Assembly (NCBI GenBank): GCA_964350135.1
Contig: CAYGJN010000040.1
Coordinates: 1 to 21,120, forward strand
DNA from: CAYGJN01 sp964350135
GTDB lineage: Bacteria > Bdellovibrionota > Bacteriovoracia > Bacteriovoracales > Bacteriovoracaceae
DNA length: 21,120 bases
Direction: 5' to 3'
Shown one piece after another: positions 15,400 through 21,120 of the stretch (positions within the stretch are counted from its first letter, which is position 1; each line of letters begins with the position of its first letter). The notes beneath the pieces are model-generated. The model had not been told where the DNA came from and searched no databases. It saw only the letters and a list, made by a program, of their open reading frames with translations. Both the position numbers and the translations under genes were made by a program.

Positions 15400-15564
15400 T
15401 CAGTTTGTTGTCAGTTTCTTGGTGAAATTTTCAAGTGATCCAAGGCCTCCAGAAATTTTTACTAATGCTTCCTTTTTTATGGTAGCAGATAAAACCTTGG
15501 CTCCACTTGATCCAATAATTACAGAAAAAATTATTGCAAGAAATATGTCAATTATTGCACGCAT
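15400..15564 (-). CDS. Small membrane or secreted peptide coupled to the recombinase-like gene
   Basis: This 54-residue ORF starts at the ATG 15564-15562, two bases after the TAA of the upstream gene (sequence TAATCATG), so it would be translated by the same ribosomes. The N-terminus has one Arg, then a hydrophobic segment (residues 4-18, IIDIFLAIIFSVIIG) that can act as a membrane anchor or uncleaved signal. A basic amphipathic tail follows (KKEALVKISGGLGSLENFTKKL). It stops at TGA 15402-15400 with the frame open beyond. I recognise no family. Tight coupling and the protein-like composition argue that it is real. Confidence 0.5.
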   Translation of the reverse strand: MRAIIDIFLAIIFSVIIGSSGAKVLSATIKKEALVKISGGLGSLENFTKKLTTN

Positions 15565-15566
15565 GA

Positions 15567-15917
15567 TTAAGCCTTCCTTTTTTGTTCACGTTTGATAATG
15601 TCTTTAACCGTTGATGGATGCCATGACCCACCAAGCTTTGTTGGTATTTTTTTGTGGTTTAAATATTTAGAGATTTGAGTAAAATTATGACCGGCTTCTT
15701 TAAGAGCAACCATCTTGTCGATAATTTTTTGTTCGCCCTTGTGGGGGAGTCGTTTTCCACTTTGAAGTTTCTCTCCATATCTAAGAACAGGAGATTTTCT
15801 ATTAACTTTCTCAATGCCCAGTGATCGTAAGGCATTACTTATTGAAGTGCGAGACCATTTAGTTTTCTTATGGATTTCATAGCCAGAAAGGTCTTTTTCT
15901 AAGTACAGTTTCCGCAA
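15567..15917 (-). CDS. Recombinase-type DNA-binding protein without a catalytic domain
   Basis: The listed frame begins at TTG and gives 116 residues. Residues 3-33 resemble a resolvase-type HTH (LYLEKDLSGYEIHKKTKWSR, then TSISNALRSLGI). Residues 60-110 match the C-terminal 'Recombinase' domain of large serine recombinases: GEQKIIDKMVALKEAG, ISKYLNHKKIPTK, then GGSWHPSTVKDIIKRE. There is no resolvase catalytic domain with its Ser nucleophile. The same frame remains open 49 codons further upstream, to a TGA at 16067-16065, and reads protein-like (GGLSEELNELCDAEPYV), but contains no ATG, GTG or TTG. The true start is therefore unclear, and the gene may be a decayed remnant or begin at a rare codon. 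A 54-residue membrane peptide follows two bases after the stop. Confidence 0.5.
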   Translation of the reverse strand: MRKLYLEKDLSGYEIHKKTKWSRTSISNALRSLGIEKVNRKSPVLRYGEKLQSGKRLPHKGEQKIIDKMVALKEAGHNFTQISKYLNHKKIPTKLGGSWHPSTVKDIIKREQKRKA

Positions 15918-16064
15918 AAGCCCGCTATTTTGAATTGGTTTATTGAAGAAATGTGTTATAAAAATAGCTACATACGGTTCAGCGTCACAGAGTTCGTTTA
16001 GCTCTTCGCTGAGTCCACCATTGATAGTGGCGAACAGCTGGACGAACTCTGTTACTGTAAGTGT
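15918..16064 (-). other. Protein-like open frame upstream of the recombinase-like gene, lacking a start codon
   Basis: Forty-nine codons continue the recombinase-like frame upstream without a stop. The translation has a helix-like segment (EFVQLFATINGGLSEELNEL) followed by CDAEPYVAIFITHFFNKPIQ, and joins smoothly to the downstream HTH. The only near-start codon is CTG at 16037-16035. It is probably part of the original protein whose true N-terminus has been lost or frameshifted. Confidence 0.4.
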
Positions 16065-16282
16065 TCAAAAATACACAAGAAACAAAAGTTCGTTTAGCAA
16101 CTCACCACTATGACCGGCCCATTTAAGTCGAACTTTGGTTCTATTAAAGATTGGCACTTCTTTTATAGAACTCTTTTGCTCTCAAGGGGTTGTTATTTCA
16201 GTTTCAATCTAGAAACTCTTTTTAACAGATTTTCGGCTTCATGTTGTTTTTTAGGAGGATATTAATCTGTGTTTGCTCCTAG
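16065..16282. other. Gap without a convincing gene; short decayed frames
   Basis: No frame longer than about 40 codons is open here on either strand. On the minus strand, short stretches look like broken coding sequence, for example a frame ending WAGHSGELLNELLFLVYF before a TGA at 16067. The string AGTTCGTTTAGC occurs at 16087-16098 and again at 15991-16002. I interpret the stretch as degraded accessory DNA. Confidence 0.3.
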
Positions 16283-16321
16283 AAAAAGTCAGGACCTTGT
16301 TTTCTAGAAGAAGATCCTGAC
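16283..16321 (-). terminator. Intrinsic terminator of the small minus-strand ORF
   Basis: GTCAGGA (16288-16294) pairs with TCCTGAC (16315-16321); CTT/AAG extends the stem past one mismatch. On the minus strand the stem is followed by five T (16287-16283). It starts 18 bases after the stop of the ORF at 16340-16576 and is oriented to end its transcript. Confidence 0.65.
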
Positions 16322-16339
16322 ATTTAATGTGAATATTTA

Positions 16340-16576
16340 TTATTTCAAGAATACTTGCTTGCAAATGCTCTTTTTCCCTAGCTTATAAGGGTCTTCTTCA
16401 CCTCTTTGCCAGGCATTAGTGCTTTCTTGAAGGGCAGATCGGTCTATAATAAACGATGGAATAGTGTATGTGACATACGACCTAACCTTATCCTTCCACT
16501 TCCCAAGAAACTGAAATATGTGCCAATTTCTTATAGAGTCTACTATTTTCAAAGAGTGATTATCAAACAGAGACAT
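16340..16576 (-). CDS. Small protein of unknown function
   Basis: The ORF encodes 78 residues from an ATG. The sequence is mixed, with Trp/Tyr content usual for folded proteins (RNWHIFQFLGKWKDKVRSYV) and a basic C-terminus (KLGKKSICKQVFLK). It has no signal peptide or membrane segment. There is no clear ribosome site upstream. In its favour, a well-formed terminator in the same orientation follows 18 bases after the stop. A 10-bp palindrome TGAATATTCA (16606-16615) lies 30 bases before the ATG. It could be a real orphan gene or a chance frame in a non-coding transcript that uses the same terminator. Confidence 0.4.
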   Translation of the reverse strand: MSLFDNHSLKIVDSIRNWHIFQFLGKWKDKVRSYVTYTIPSFIIDRSALQESTNAWQRGEEDPYKLGKKSICKQVFLK

Positions 16577-16706
16577 ATGTAGAATTTAAGGGATTAGTAA
16601 CAATATGAATATTCAATTTAAGAGAGTTAAAAAAATTATTCAACTACAACTTTGACTCCATATAATATTTTACTCATCACTTTTAATAGATTGAGTTTAG
16701 CTTTAT

Positions 16707-16735
16707 AAAAAAAAGACCAGCATAAAGCTGGTCTT
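16707..16735 (-). terminator. Intrinsic terminator of the lipoprotein gene at 16861-17613
   Basis: AAGACCAGC (16713-16721) and GCTGGTCTT (16727-16735) form a 9-bp stem with a 5-base loop. The minus strand continues into eight T (16714-16707). It closes the minus-strand unit 125 bases after the lipoprotein stop, leaving an unusually long structured 3' UTR. Confidence 0.9.
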
Positions 16736-16770
16736 AGTATTTTTAAATGAGTCAATCCGCTCATGCTAGC

Positions 16771-16851
16771 GAGTCAAAAGCAGCCTTTGGCTGCGTCTTT
16801 TTGACTCGAGCACAACGGCTCTGCGCTCGTCAAAATGCCTTTGGCATTTTG
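16771..16851. repeat. Cluster of nested GC-rich hairpins
   Basis: Three hairpins lie back to back. The first is nested: GAGTCAAAA (16771-16779) with TTTTGACTC (16799-16807), enclosing GCAGCC-TTT-GGCTGC (16780-16794). The second is CGAGC (16807-16811) with GCTCG (16825-16829). The third is CAAAATGCC-TTT-GGCATTTTG (16831-16851). Two share a TTT loop closed by CC/GG. Base composition is far richer in G and C than the surroundings. The cluster lies between the lipoprotein stop and its terminator, so it would be part of that mRNA. It may be a REP-like dispersed element or a 3'-UTR-derived small RNA. Confidence 0.75.
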
Positions 16852-16860
16852 GACGCGCGC

Positions 16861-17613
16861 CTAATCTTCTTCAGGTAGATTTTCAGCAAATCCTCTAAAA
16901 GAATTATTCATAACATACTTACGACTAGGAGTCTTAGGGTATGGATAATTTTTTTCTACATCATTATCTTCTTCAGTACCTTTGATTGCCTTAACTAGAC
17001 TAACAAGACCACTGTCTTTTTTAATAACATAATTACTTTCTTTAGAAGTACTTTTAGAGATATTCCCAGACCACGCTAAATTTCCTTCAACAAGGTCATA
17101 TACTTGGTAAGCAGTCTCAATACTTCTGTTTACTCTTGTTACCATTTGCTCAGGTCCTGTTACATTTCCTTGAGAATCAGTTGGAGTTCTTGTGTCACGA
17201 TTCTTGGAAACATCATCACTTTCAACACGAGCAAAAACTACATATCTACGACATGTACGGCTGTTTTTGTAGAGCATAATGTCCTCTTGTCCAAGTCTTC
17301 CTTCTTCTTCAATCGCAGAGAGCATTCTTAAATAATTTTTTTTGCCAAGTTTTTTAACAACAAGTCCTGCGCTATTAACACTAAACATTGCTCTTTCTTC
17401 AATGATTTGATTTTTAAGAGCGTTGGCCAAAGAAATATTTTTCTTGTAATCAATTTTGCCTTCACCTGTAGCATCTACAACTCCAGCAACAATGATTTTT
17501 CCAGATTTAACGTTTTCAAAAGTAAAAGTTTCACTTTTTTTAAGGCCTTTAACTTTAGTCGCACAACCACTAAGTAGTGCTGCAGTCATTAAGCCTGTTA
17601 GTAATAATTTCAT
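16861..17613 (-). CDS. Lipoprotein of unknown function
   Basis: The 250-residue product starts at an ATG with GGAGG six bases upstream. The lipobox LLSGC places the lipidated Cys at residue 17. The mature protein alternates hydrophobic strands and Lys-rich segments (SGKIIVAGVVDATGEGKIDY, CRRYVVFARVESDDV, AYQVYDLVEGNLAWSGNISK), resembling periplasm-facing outer-membrane lipoproteins that share a 'function/variant + W-G' strand with CsgG-type proteins; the likeness is loose. Residue 18 is Ala, so there is no Asp retention signal. It has its own promoter and a terminator beyond a structured 3' UTR. No family is recognised with confidence. Confidence 0.75.
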   Translation of the reverse strand: MKLLLTGLMTAALLSGCATKVKGLKKSETFTFENVKSGKIIVAGVVDATGEGKIDYKKNISLANALKNQIIEERAMFSVNSAGLVVKKLGKKNYLRMLSAIEEEGRLGQEDIMLYKNSRTCRRYVVFARVESDDVSKNRDTRTPTDSQGNVTGPEQMVTRVNRSIETAYQVYDLVEGNLAWSGNISKSTSKESNYVIKKDSGLVSLVKAIKGTEEDNDVEKNYPYPKTPSRKYVMNNSFRGFAENLPEED

Positions 17614-17638
17614 AATTCCTCCATTTATTATCTTTGGA

Positions 17639-17667
17639 ATTATCAGTAATTAGTGATGAGATGGCAA
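17639..17667 (-). promoter_or_regulatory. Promoter of the lipoprotein gene
   Basis: On the minus strand TTGCCA (17667-17662), a 17-base spacer and GATAAT (17644-17639) form a good vegetative promoter 26 bases before the ATG. It starts five bases below the end of the upstream glycosyltransferase gene, so the lipoprotein can be expressed independently. Confidence 0.55.
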
Positions 17668-17671
17668 TCTC

Positions 17672-18379
17672 TTATTTAAAGCGAATTAATAATGTCAGAT
17701 AAAACGCCTCAGCGAATAGATAAATATTAAACTTTGATTTGCCCACAGATCTTTCGTGAAAAGTTATAGGAGCCTCAACAAGCTTCACATTTTTCTTCCA
17801 AAGCCAGTACTTAAGCTCTATTTGAAAGGAGTAATGCCGGGACTTTAGTTTGCTGAGAAATTTTTTATCTAAATGTTTTGTGGGGATAAGGTTGAAGCCA
17901 CTTGTAATATCTTGTACGGGGATTCCTAAAGCCTTTTGCACATACCAATTAGCCAGTCTTGAAATTGAGACTCTGAGCCAATGCCAATTACTCACTCGAA
18001 TCCCTTTATTATAGCGAGAACCAATGACCATGGTATTTTTACTTTTATATTTTAGTAATTGCTTTAGATCATTTGGATCATGGGAGAGGTCTGCATCCAT
18101 TTGAATAATAAAATCAAATCTATCTTGTTGCTTAATTATTTCAAATGCATTTTTATAGGCTGCCCCAAGTCCTTGCTTAGTCTTTCTTAAATGTATTTGA
18201 AGATTGGGATATTGATTTTTTAACTGATCCGCTTTATTAAAGGTTCCATCAGGTGAATTATCATCAACAATAAGAGCTGAGATTTCTGGATAAAGTTTAA
18301 AAATAGAGTGTATAAGCTCTTCAATAGATAATGCTTCATTATATGTAGGGATTACAATAATGACTTTATCTTCATCCAT
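17672..18379 (-). CDS. Polyprenol/dolichol-phosphate mannosyltransferase-like GT2 glycosyltransferase
   Basis: I choose the ATG at 18379, which overlaps the upstream stop as TAATG; the frame is open to an ATG at 18400, but that start lies inside the upstream gene. The product is 235 residues, the size of single-domain Dpm1/Ppm1-type enzymes. Seen: the nucleotide-binding strand IVIPTYNE, DDNSPDGT, the GLGAAYKNAF helix, the metal-binding QMDADLSHDP, VIGSRYNKG, and QIELKYWLWKK with FHERSVGKSKFN near the end. These are the hallmarks of polyprenol-phosphate mannose/glucose synthases, which charge a lipid carrier at the cytoplasmic membrane. It has no C-terminal membrane domain, so it probably needs a partner or is peripheral. 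The sugar donor is inferred. Confidence 0.85.
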   Translation of the reverse strand: MDEDKVIIVIPTYNEALSIEELIHSIFKLYPEISALIVDDNSPDGTFNKADQLKNQYPNLQIHLRKTKQGLGAAYKNAFEIIKQQDRFDFIIQMDADLSHDPNDLKQLLKYKSKNTMVIGSRYNKGIRVSNWHWLRVSISRLANWYVQKALGIPVQDITSGFNLIPTKHLDKKFLSKLKSRHYSFQIELKYWLWKKNVKLVEAPITFHERSVGKSKFNIYLFAEAFYLTLLIRFK

Positions 18380-18753
18380 TATTTTCCGCATTTCCCACAT
18401 GAATGTAATGATGACTTTCTAAATGTATCAATTGTTTTATAAAAAAGATCCGTGGCTTTTTTTCCCGCTTTGGTGTCCAGGAGCCAAAGGTACTTTTTAG
18501 CCTCTGGTAGAGATTGTAAAATATAATTTATTGCTTCTCCGGCACATAGAATATTTCTATCAGGGTCAAGAAGGTGAAGAGTTTCAAGACAATCATCTTG
18601 ATTTAAGTTTGGAAAGAGATCAAAAGTGGTATCTTCTCTTGCACTCAAAAAACCAAATAAATTCTGATGATCCATACGCTCAAGTGCAAGTTTAAACCTT
18701 TTACACAGTTCACATTCATGGTCGTAGATAATAATTGTTCTTCCTTGATTCAT
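18379..18753 (-). CDS. DCC-family thiol protein (DUF393)
   Basis: The 124-residue protein opens with the family motif IIIYDHECELCKRF: the Asp (11) and the CxxC pair C14/C17 on a thioredoxin-like first strand and helix. DUF393/DCC members are predicted thiol-disulfide oxidoreductases of about 110-140 residues. An extra pair of cysteines, C119 and C122 (CGKCGK), lies at the C-terminus and could form a second redox or metal site; the family does not generally need it. There is no signal peptide, so it is cytoplasmic as written. It starts 11 bases after the Cys-rich secreted gene, with AGGA near the ATG, and its stop overlaps the next start (TAATG), so the three genes look like an operon. Confidence 0.82.
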   Translation of the reverse strand: MNQGRTIIIYDHECELCKRFKLALERMDHQNLFGFLSAREDTTFDLFPNLNQDDCLETLHLLDPDRNILCAGEAINYILQSLPEAKKYLWLLDTKAGKKATDLFYKTIDTFRKSSLHSCGKCGK

Positions 18754-18764
18754 GATCGTCCTAT

Positions 18765-20213
18765 TTAAAAAGCACCTAATTGCTCCCAGTAGTTTCTATA
18801 TCGTTTATGAACGCTATCAAATAAGTTGCCGGTCTGGTCTTGGTTAACAGTTGTTGGAGCAATAGCATTTTCATTTTGATAACTTAATACGTCTTGATCC
18901 TTAGTTGTATTCCTGAGTCCTATAAGAGGTAGTGCCGACCTTTTTGATCCTGAAGAGCGTTTTAGTGATCCACCAGTTGATCCAGTTATATCTGTTACAG
19001 GTTTTTTCTCTTTTAATTCTTCAAGTATTTTTTGTCCATCAGGTGTAAGAGGAGTTGTCGCTAATTGGCTCGCAAGATTATTAGGGATTCCAGCCTCTTT
19101 TAAAAGATTAAGTGATTCAAGTTGGTCAGAGTTTAAACCTGTGGCTGCTTCAATATTATTATCTGATTGTTCTAAAACTTGTACTTGATTTGAGATAGAC
19201 TTATCTAGTGGAACTTGTTTTCCAGATGCAAGAGCAGCAAGACTATTTACTTGACTAGAAAAACCAGCACTAGAGTTTTGAGCAAGGTTATTGTTAAGCA
19301 CAGAATCAGCACAAGTATTATTTTGTCTACAAGTACAGTTTGCATCATAGAGCATATTTGCATCAACACATCCAAGAGCATTGTCGGTACAGTAAGTAGT
19401 ATCGTTTTCAGTTTCAACTTGAGAACAGTAGCAATTAGTTTCAGTTATAGGATTACAATCGCCCTTGCCAGGTAGCGAGTCAGCAATGTCTTTTACAATT
19501 TTTTCATATTCTTTTTGGTTTGATCTTCTTTGATTATAGAACCAAGTTAAAAAAGCTGCAGCTCCAATTTTCATATAAGTATTTTTGCTAGCATTACCTA
19601 GACCCATAGAGGTTTGAACTAGTATGGTATAGCAGGTTGTTGTGGCGGCCCAACCAAGAGCTTCAATTCCAGCTGTTTTAGCTCTGGCCTTGTGCGAGCG
19701 GGCCTTTTGGTAGAGAGTTTCTTTTTGTGCAACTGTAGGGCCAGGCACATTGGCCTGAATTCTTTGTTGGCTAGATGTTTGTAAGGCCTGTGCTGCAATT
19801 GTTGTGGCCAAGGGAATATAGCGACAATAATCATGTTGTTCCCCTTGTTCAGTCTTAGTAGTCGTTTCAGGTTCTGTCTTTGGAGTTTTAGATTTAAGCA
19901 CATCTTGAGTCAGTCCAAAGAGTGAATACATTTGGGCCACTGTTGAAAAAATCATATCACCAGTTTTACCTAGTGCCGTTGCAGATTCTCCGCGACAGGC
20001 TGCTTTGGATTCATCATTAGCGTTGCATTTTTTCTCCATCTCTCTTTGGATATAACCTGAGTGGATATAGTTTTCTGTCATTTCTTGTTTTTGGAGACTG
20101 GCCTGAGCAGCTTGCTGAAAACTATTATCTTGAGCATGGCTTTGTAAGCTCATCACAATATTGCAAAGGGTGATAAAAAAAGTTATGTTGAATAAGGTTT
20201 TTAAACGGCTCAT
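18765..20213 (-). CDS. Cys-rich secreted protein of unknown function
   Basis: Start is the ATG at 20213; a GTG at 20222 adds three residues and is less likely. The product is 482 residues. The N-terminus is a signal peptide (about 27 residues, ending QSHA). Then comes a Gln/Ala-rich helical stretch, two adjacent hydrophobic segments (about 190-210 and 217-229), and a dense cysteine block with eight Cys between residues 256 and 304 (numbered from the GTG), in the pattern CNPITETNCYC...CTCRQNNTC. A low-complexity Asn/Gln/Ser-rich tail ends in a Tyr/Trp-containing motif. I know no family for it; the disulfide-rich block indicates extracytoplasmic location. It leads a three-gene operon with the DCC thiol protein and the glycosyltransferase. 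Confidence 0.7.
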   Translation of the reverse strand: MSRLKTLFNITFFITLCNIVMSLQSHAQDNSFQQAAQASLQKQEMTENYIHSGYIQREMEKKCNANDESKAACRGESATALGKTGDMIFSTVAQMYSLFGLTQDVLKSKTPKTEPETTTKTEQGEQHDYCRYIPLATTIAAQALQTSSQQRIQANVPGPTVAQKETLYQKARSHKARAKTAGIEALGWAATTTCYTILVQTSMGLGNASKNTYMKIGAAAFLTWFYNQRRSNQKEYEKIVKDIADSLPGKGDCNPITETNCYCSQVETENDTTYCTDNALGCVDANMLYDANCTCRQNNTCADSVLNNNLAQNSSAGFSSQVNSLAALASGKQVPLDKSISNQVQVLEQSDNNIEAATGLNSDQLESLNLLKEAGIPNNLASQLATTPLTPDGQKILEELKEKKPVTDITGSTGGSLKRSSGSKRSALPLIGLRNTTKDQDVLSYQNENAIAPTTVNQDQTGNLFDSVHKRYRNYWEQLGAF

Positions 20214-20241
20214 TTCTTCCACTAATTTTGGACTTAAGTGC

Positions 20242-20259
20242 TTAATATTATTAATATTA
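20242..20259. repeat. Tandem 9-bp repeat in the divergent promoter region
   Basis: TTAATATTA occurs twice in direct succession (20242-20250 and 20251-20259). On the minus strand TGC-TAATAT reads as an extended -10 overlapping this repeat, so it may be the core promoter of the Cys-rich gene and a binding site as well. The remaining 135 bases up to the next gene are AT-rich with no other feature except the operator candidate listed next. Confidence 0.4.
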
Positions 20260-20361
20260 GCATGAGTTAGAGAGAGTTCTTAGAGTGGGTAAAAATAGTG
20301 CTGGATTAACTAGTATTTTCAATAACTTAGAGAGCTTATTGAAAATGACTACTGCGCCATC

Positions 20362-20377
20362 AATTATTGTCATAATT
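20362..20377 (+). promoter_or_regulatory. Promoter with operator-like palindrome upstream of the DtxR-family gene
   Basis: AATTAT-TGTC-ATAATT (20362-20377) is a 6-bp-arm inverted repeat containing an extended -10, TGT-CATAAT (20368-20376). It lies 18 bases before the ATG. The placement over the -10 suggests autoregulation by the DtxR-family protein, as is common in this family; the sequence is not a classical DtxR or MntR box. Confidence 0.4.
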
Positions 20378-20394
20378 AAGTTTGAAGAGGATTA

Positions 20395-20931
20395 ATGAAA
20401 AATAAAGGCATCGTCCACACCCAAGACCATGAACTTTCCCACTCTATGGCCCATTATCTGCTAACTATTCATAAGTTAAAGGAAGCCAAAGGCTACGCTA
20501 GAGTTACCGATATTGCTAAAGACCTTGGACTTACAAAGGGTTCAGTTTCTACGGCCCTTAATAATCTAAAAAAGAAAGGTCTTATTAAAGAAGAGGATGA
20601 TAGCAAGTTTCTCTTTCTTTCTCGATCAGGTCATGAAGAAGTTCATAATATTTTAAGCTCTCGCACTTTACTGTATTATTTTTTAAGGGATTTCTTATCT
20701 GTTGATGATGATCTTGCTCATAAAGATTCGTGCTTGATGGAACATTTAGTTAGTGAAGAAACCCGCGAGAAGTTATTTTCTTTTATGAAGGCCCTCTCTG
20801 TAAAGGACACTGATAAGAGAATGAATGTTTGTAATAATTTAAGTGTAGCTACAACATTGGACTTTTCTAAATATGAAAACTTTGAAGAGTTTCAAGAGGA
20901 TCAAAAGGGTGACTCTTACCTCACTGTCTAA
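20395..20931 (+). CDS. DtxR/MntR-family metal-dependent transcriptional regulator
   Basis: The 178-residue regulator has an N-terminal winged HTH (MAHYLLTIHKLKEAKG, VTDIAKDLGLTKGSVSTAL, LKKKGLI; residues 18-64). A dimerisation/metal domain follows, with HEEVH (80-84) and CLMEH (113-117), where Cys113, Glu116 and His117 correspond to the Cys-x-x-Glu-His metal ligands of DtxR. There is no C-terminal SH3-like domain, so it resembles the short MntR-size form, though the Cys-containing site is DtxR-like. It would sense Fe(II) or Mn(II) and repress uptake genes. GAGG precedes the ATG. The next gene begins within its last codons. Which metal it senses cannot be told. Confidence 0.85.
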   Translation: MKNKGIVHTQDHELSHSMAHYLLTIHKLKEAKGYARVTDIAKDLGLTKGSVSTALNNLKKKGLIKEEDDSKFLFLSRSGHEEVHNILSSRTLLYYFLRDFLSVDDDLAHKDSCLMEHLVSEETREKLFSFMKALSVKDTDKRMNVCNNLSVATTLDFSKYENFEEFQEDQKGDSYLTV

Positions 20932-21120
20932 GTTAGCCTTAGCTCTATTTTTTCTTCAATCAAATCTTTTCGCTACGACGTTTTGTTTTGATCAACGTCA
21001 CTCTGATAAGAAAATAAAAAATGTTGTTAAAGATTTTCTTCATCATAAAGATAAAGCTGTCTATCTCGTAAATACTCATTGTCTCGATTTTGAAACCAGT
21101 TCAGAAGCTCGGGCCACCAT
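20909..21120 (+). CDS. Secreted protein of unknown function (3' end outside window)
   Basis: A GTG at 20909, with AGAGGA seven bases upstream, opens a frame that stays open to the window end (70 codons). It overlaps the DtxR-family gene by 23 bases, so the two are translationally coupled. The N-terminus is a clear Sec signal peptide (SKLALALFFLQSNLFATT, cleavage near residue 23), followed by a mature start with CFDQRHSDKKIKNVVKDFLH and one further Cys. I recognise no family. Its coupling to a metal-dependent regulator suggests metal-responsive expression, but not function. Confidence 0.7.
   Translation, partial: MTLTSLSKLALALFFLQSNLFATTFCFDQRHSDKKIKNVVKDFLHHKDKAVYLVNTHCLDFETSSEARAT

Noticed and set aside
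13829..16163. TGGCACTTCTTT at 13829-13840 and 16152-16163 as ends of a mobile element
   Set aside because: A 12-base match without extended flanking similarity, inverted ends or target duplication; chance is sufficient.
19619..19903. 94-codon minus-strand frame inside the Cys-rich gene
   Set aside because: It lies in another frame of a longer gene with a signal peptide, and its Leu/Lys/Gln-rich product reads as out-of-frame translation.
1..21120. tRNA, rRNA, CRISPR arrays, intact insertion sequences, replication origin
   Set aside because: By eye I found no cloverleaf with a TTCRA loop, no evenly spaced identical repeats, no transposase and no DnaA-box cluster; a covariance-model scan would be needed to exclude small RNAs.

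Overview
The window is a visibly AT-rich, densely coded bacterial chromosome segment with genes on both strands, short spacers, several lipoproteins with clean lipoboxes and Gram-negative-style secreted proteins. The gene mix (secreted M64 peptidase, AsnC-type regulator, long acyl-CoA dehydrogenase, stand-alone THUMP/RlmL-type methyltransferase, short-form adenosylhomocysteinase, Cys-rich secreted proteins of no known family) would fit a low-GC member of the Bdellovibrionota/Bacteriovoracales. That placement is an inference from gene style; there is no rRNA or other phylogenetic marker here. I saw no tRNA, rRNA, CRISPR array or intact insertion sequence.

Layout. 1-650: the tail of an unknown + strand gene with a possible frameshift, converging on a short fragment that resembles the end of a ChaN-like lipoprotein. 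804-2402: secreted M64 metallopeptidase. 2429-6682: a nitrogen/amino-acid block with two arms. A divergent promoter region full of symmetric AT-rich sites separates asparagine synthetase (minus strand, followed by a large unknown helical protein with TerB-like motifs) from its probable regulator asnC (plus strand, followed by a double-TM2 membrane protein). 6811-7587: unknown lipoprotein with a strong terminator. 7673-13785: housekeeping metabolism (acyl-CoA dehydrogenase, RlmL-type methyltransferase, ahcY, rpiB, a short YdeI-family protein), with an orphan PD-(D/E)XK nuclease-like gene among them. 13989-15215: secreted BspA-like leucine-rich-repeat protein with 15 repeats.

15200-16860 is the accessory-looking, low-coding part. 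It holds a recombinase-type double-HTH protein without a catalytic domain, a tightly coupled 54-residue membrane peptide missed by ordinary length cut-offs, a small orphan ORF with its own terminator, and a cluster of GC-rich nested hairpins that forms the 3' untranslated region of the next minus-strand gene.

16861-20213 is a run of minus-strand genes: an unknown lipoprotein, a polyprenol-phosphate mannosyltransferase-like GT2 enzyme, a DCC-family thiol protein and a Cys-rich secreted protein. The last three are probably one operon. 20395-21120 carries a DtxR-family metal-dependent regulator overlapping the GTG start of a secreted protein that runs off the window.

No complete new system is proven here. 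The best candidates for new biology are the orphan nuclease-like gene, the recombinase-like gene with its coupled membrane peptide and in-frame TGA, and the structured 3' UTR at 16771-16851. A recurring regulatory theme is the extended -10 (TGn before the -10 hexamer) at several promoters.
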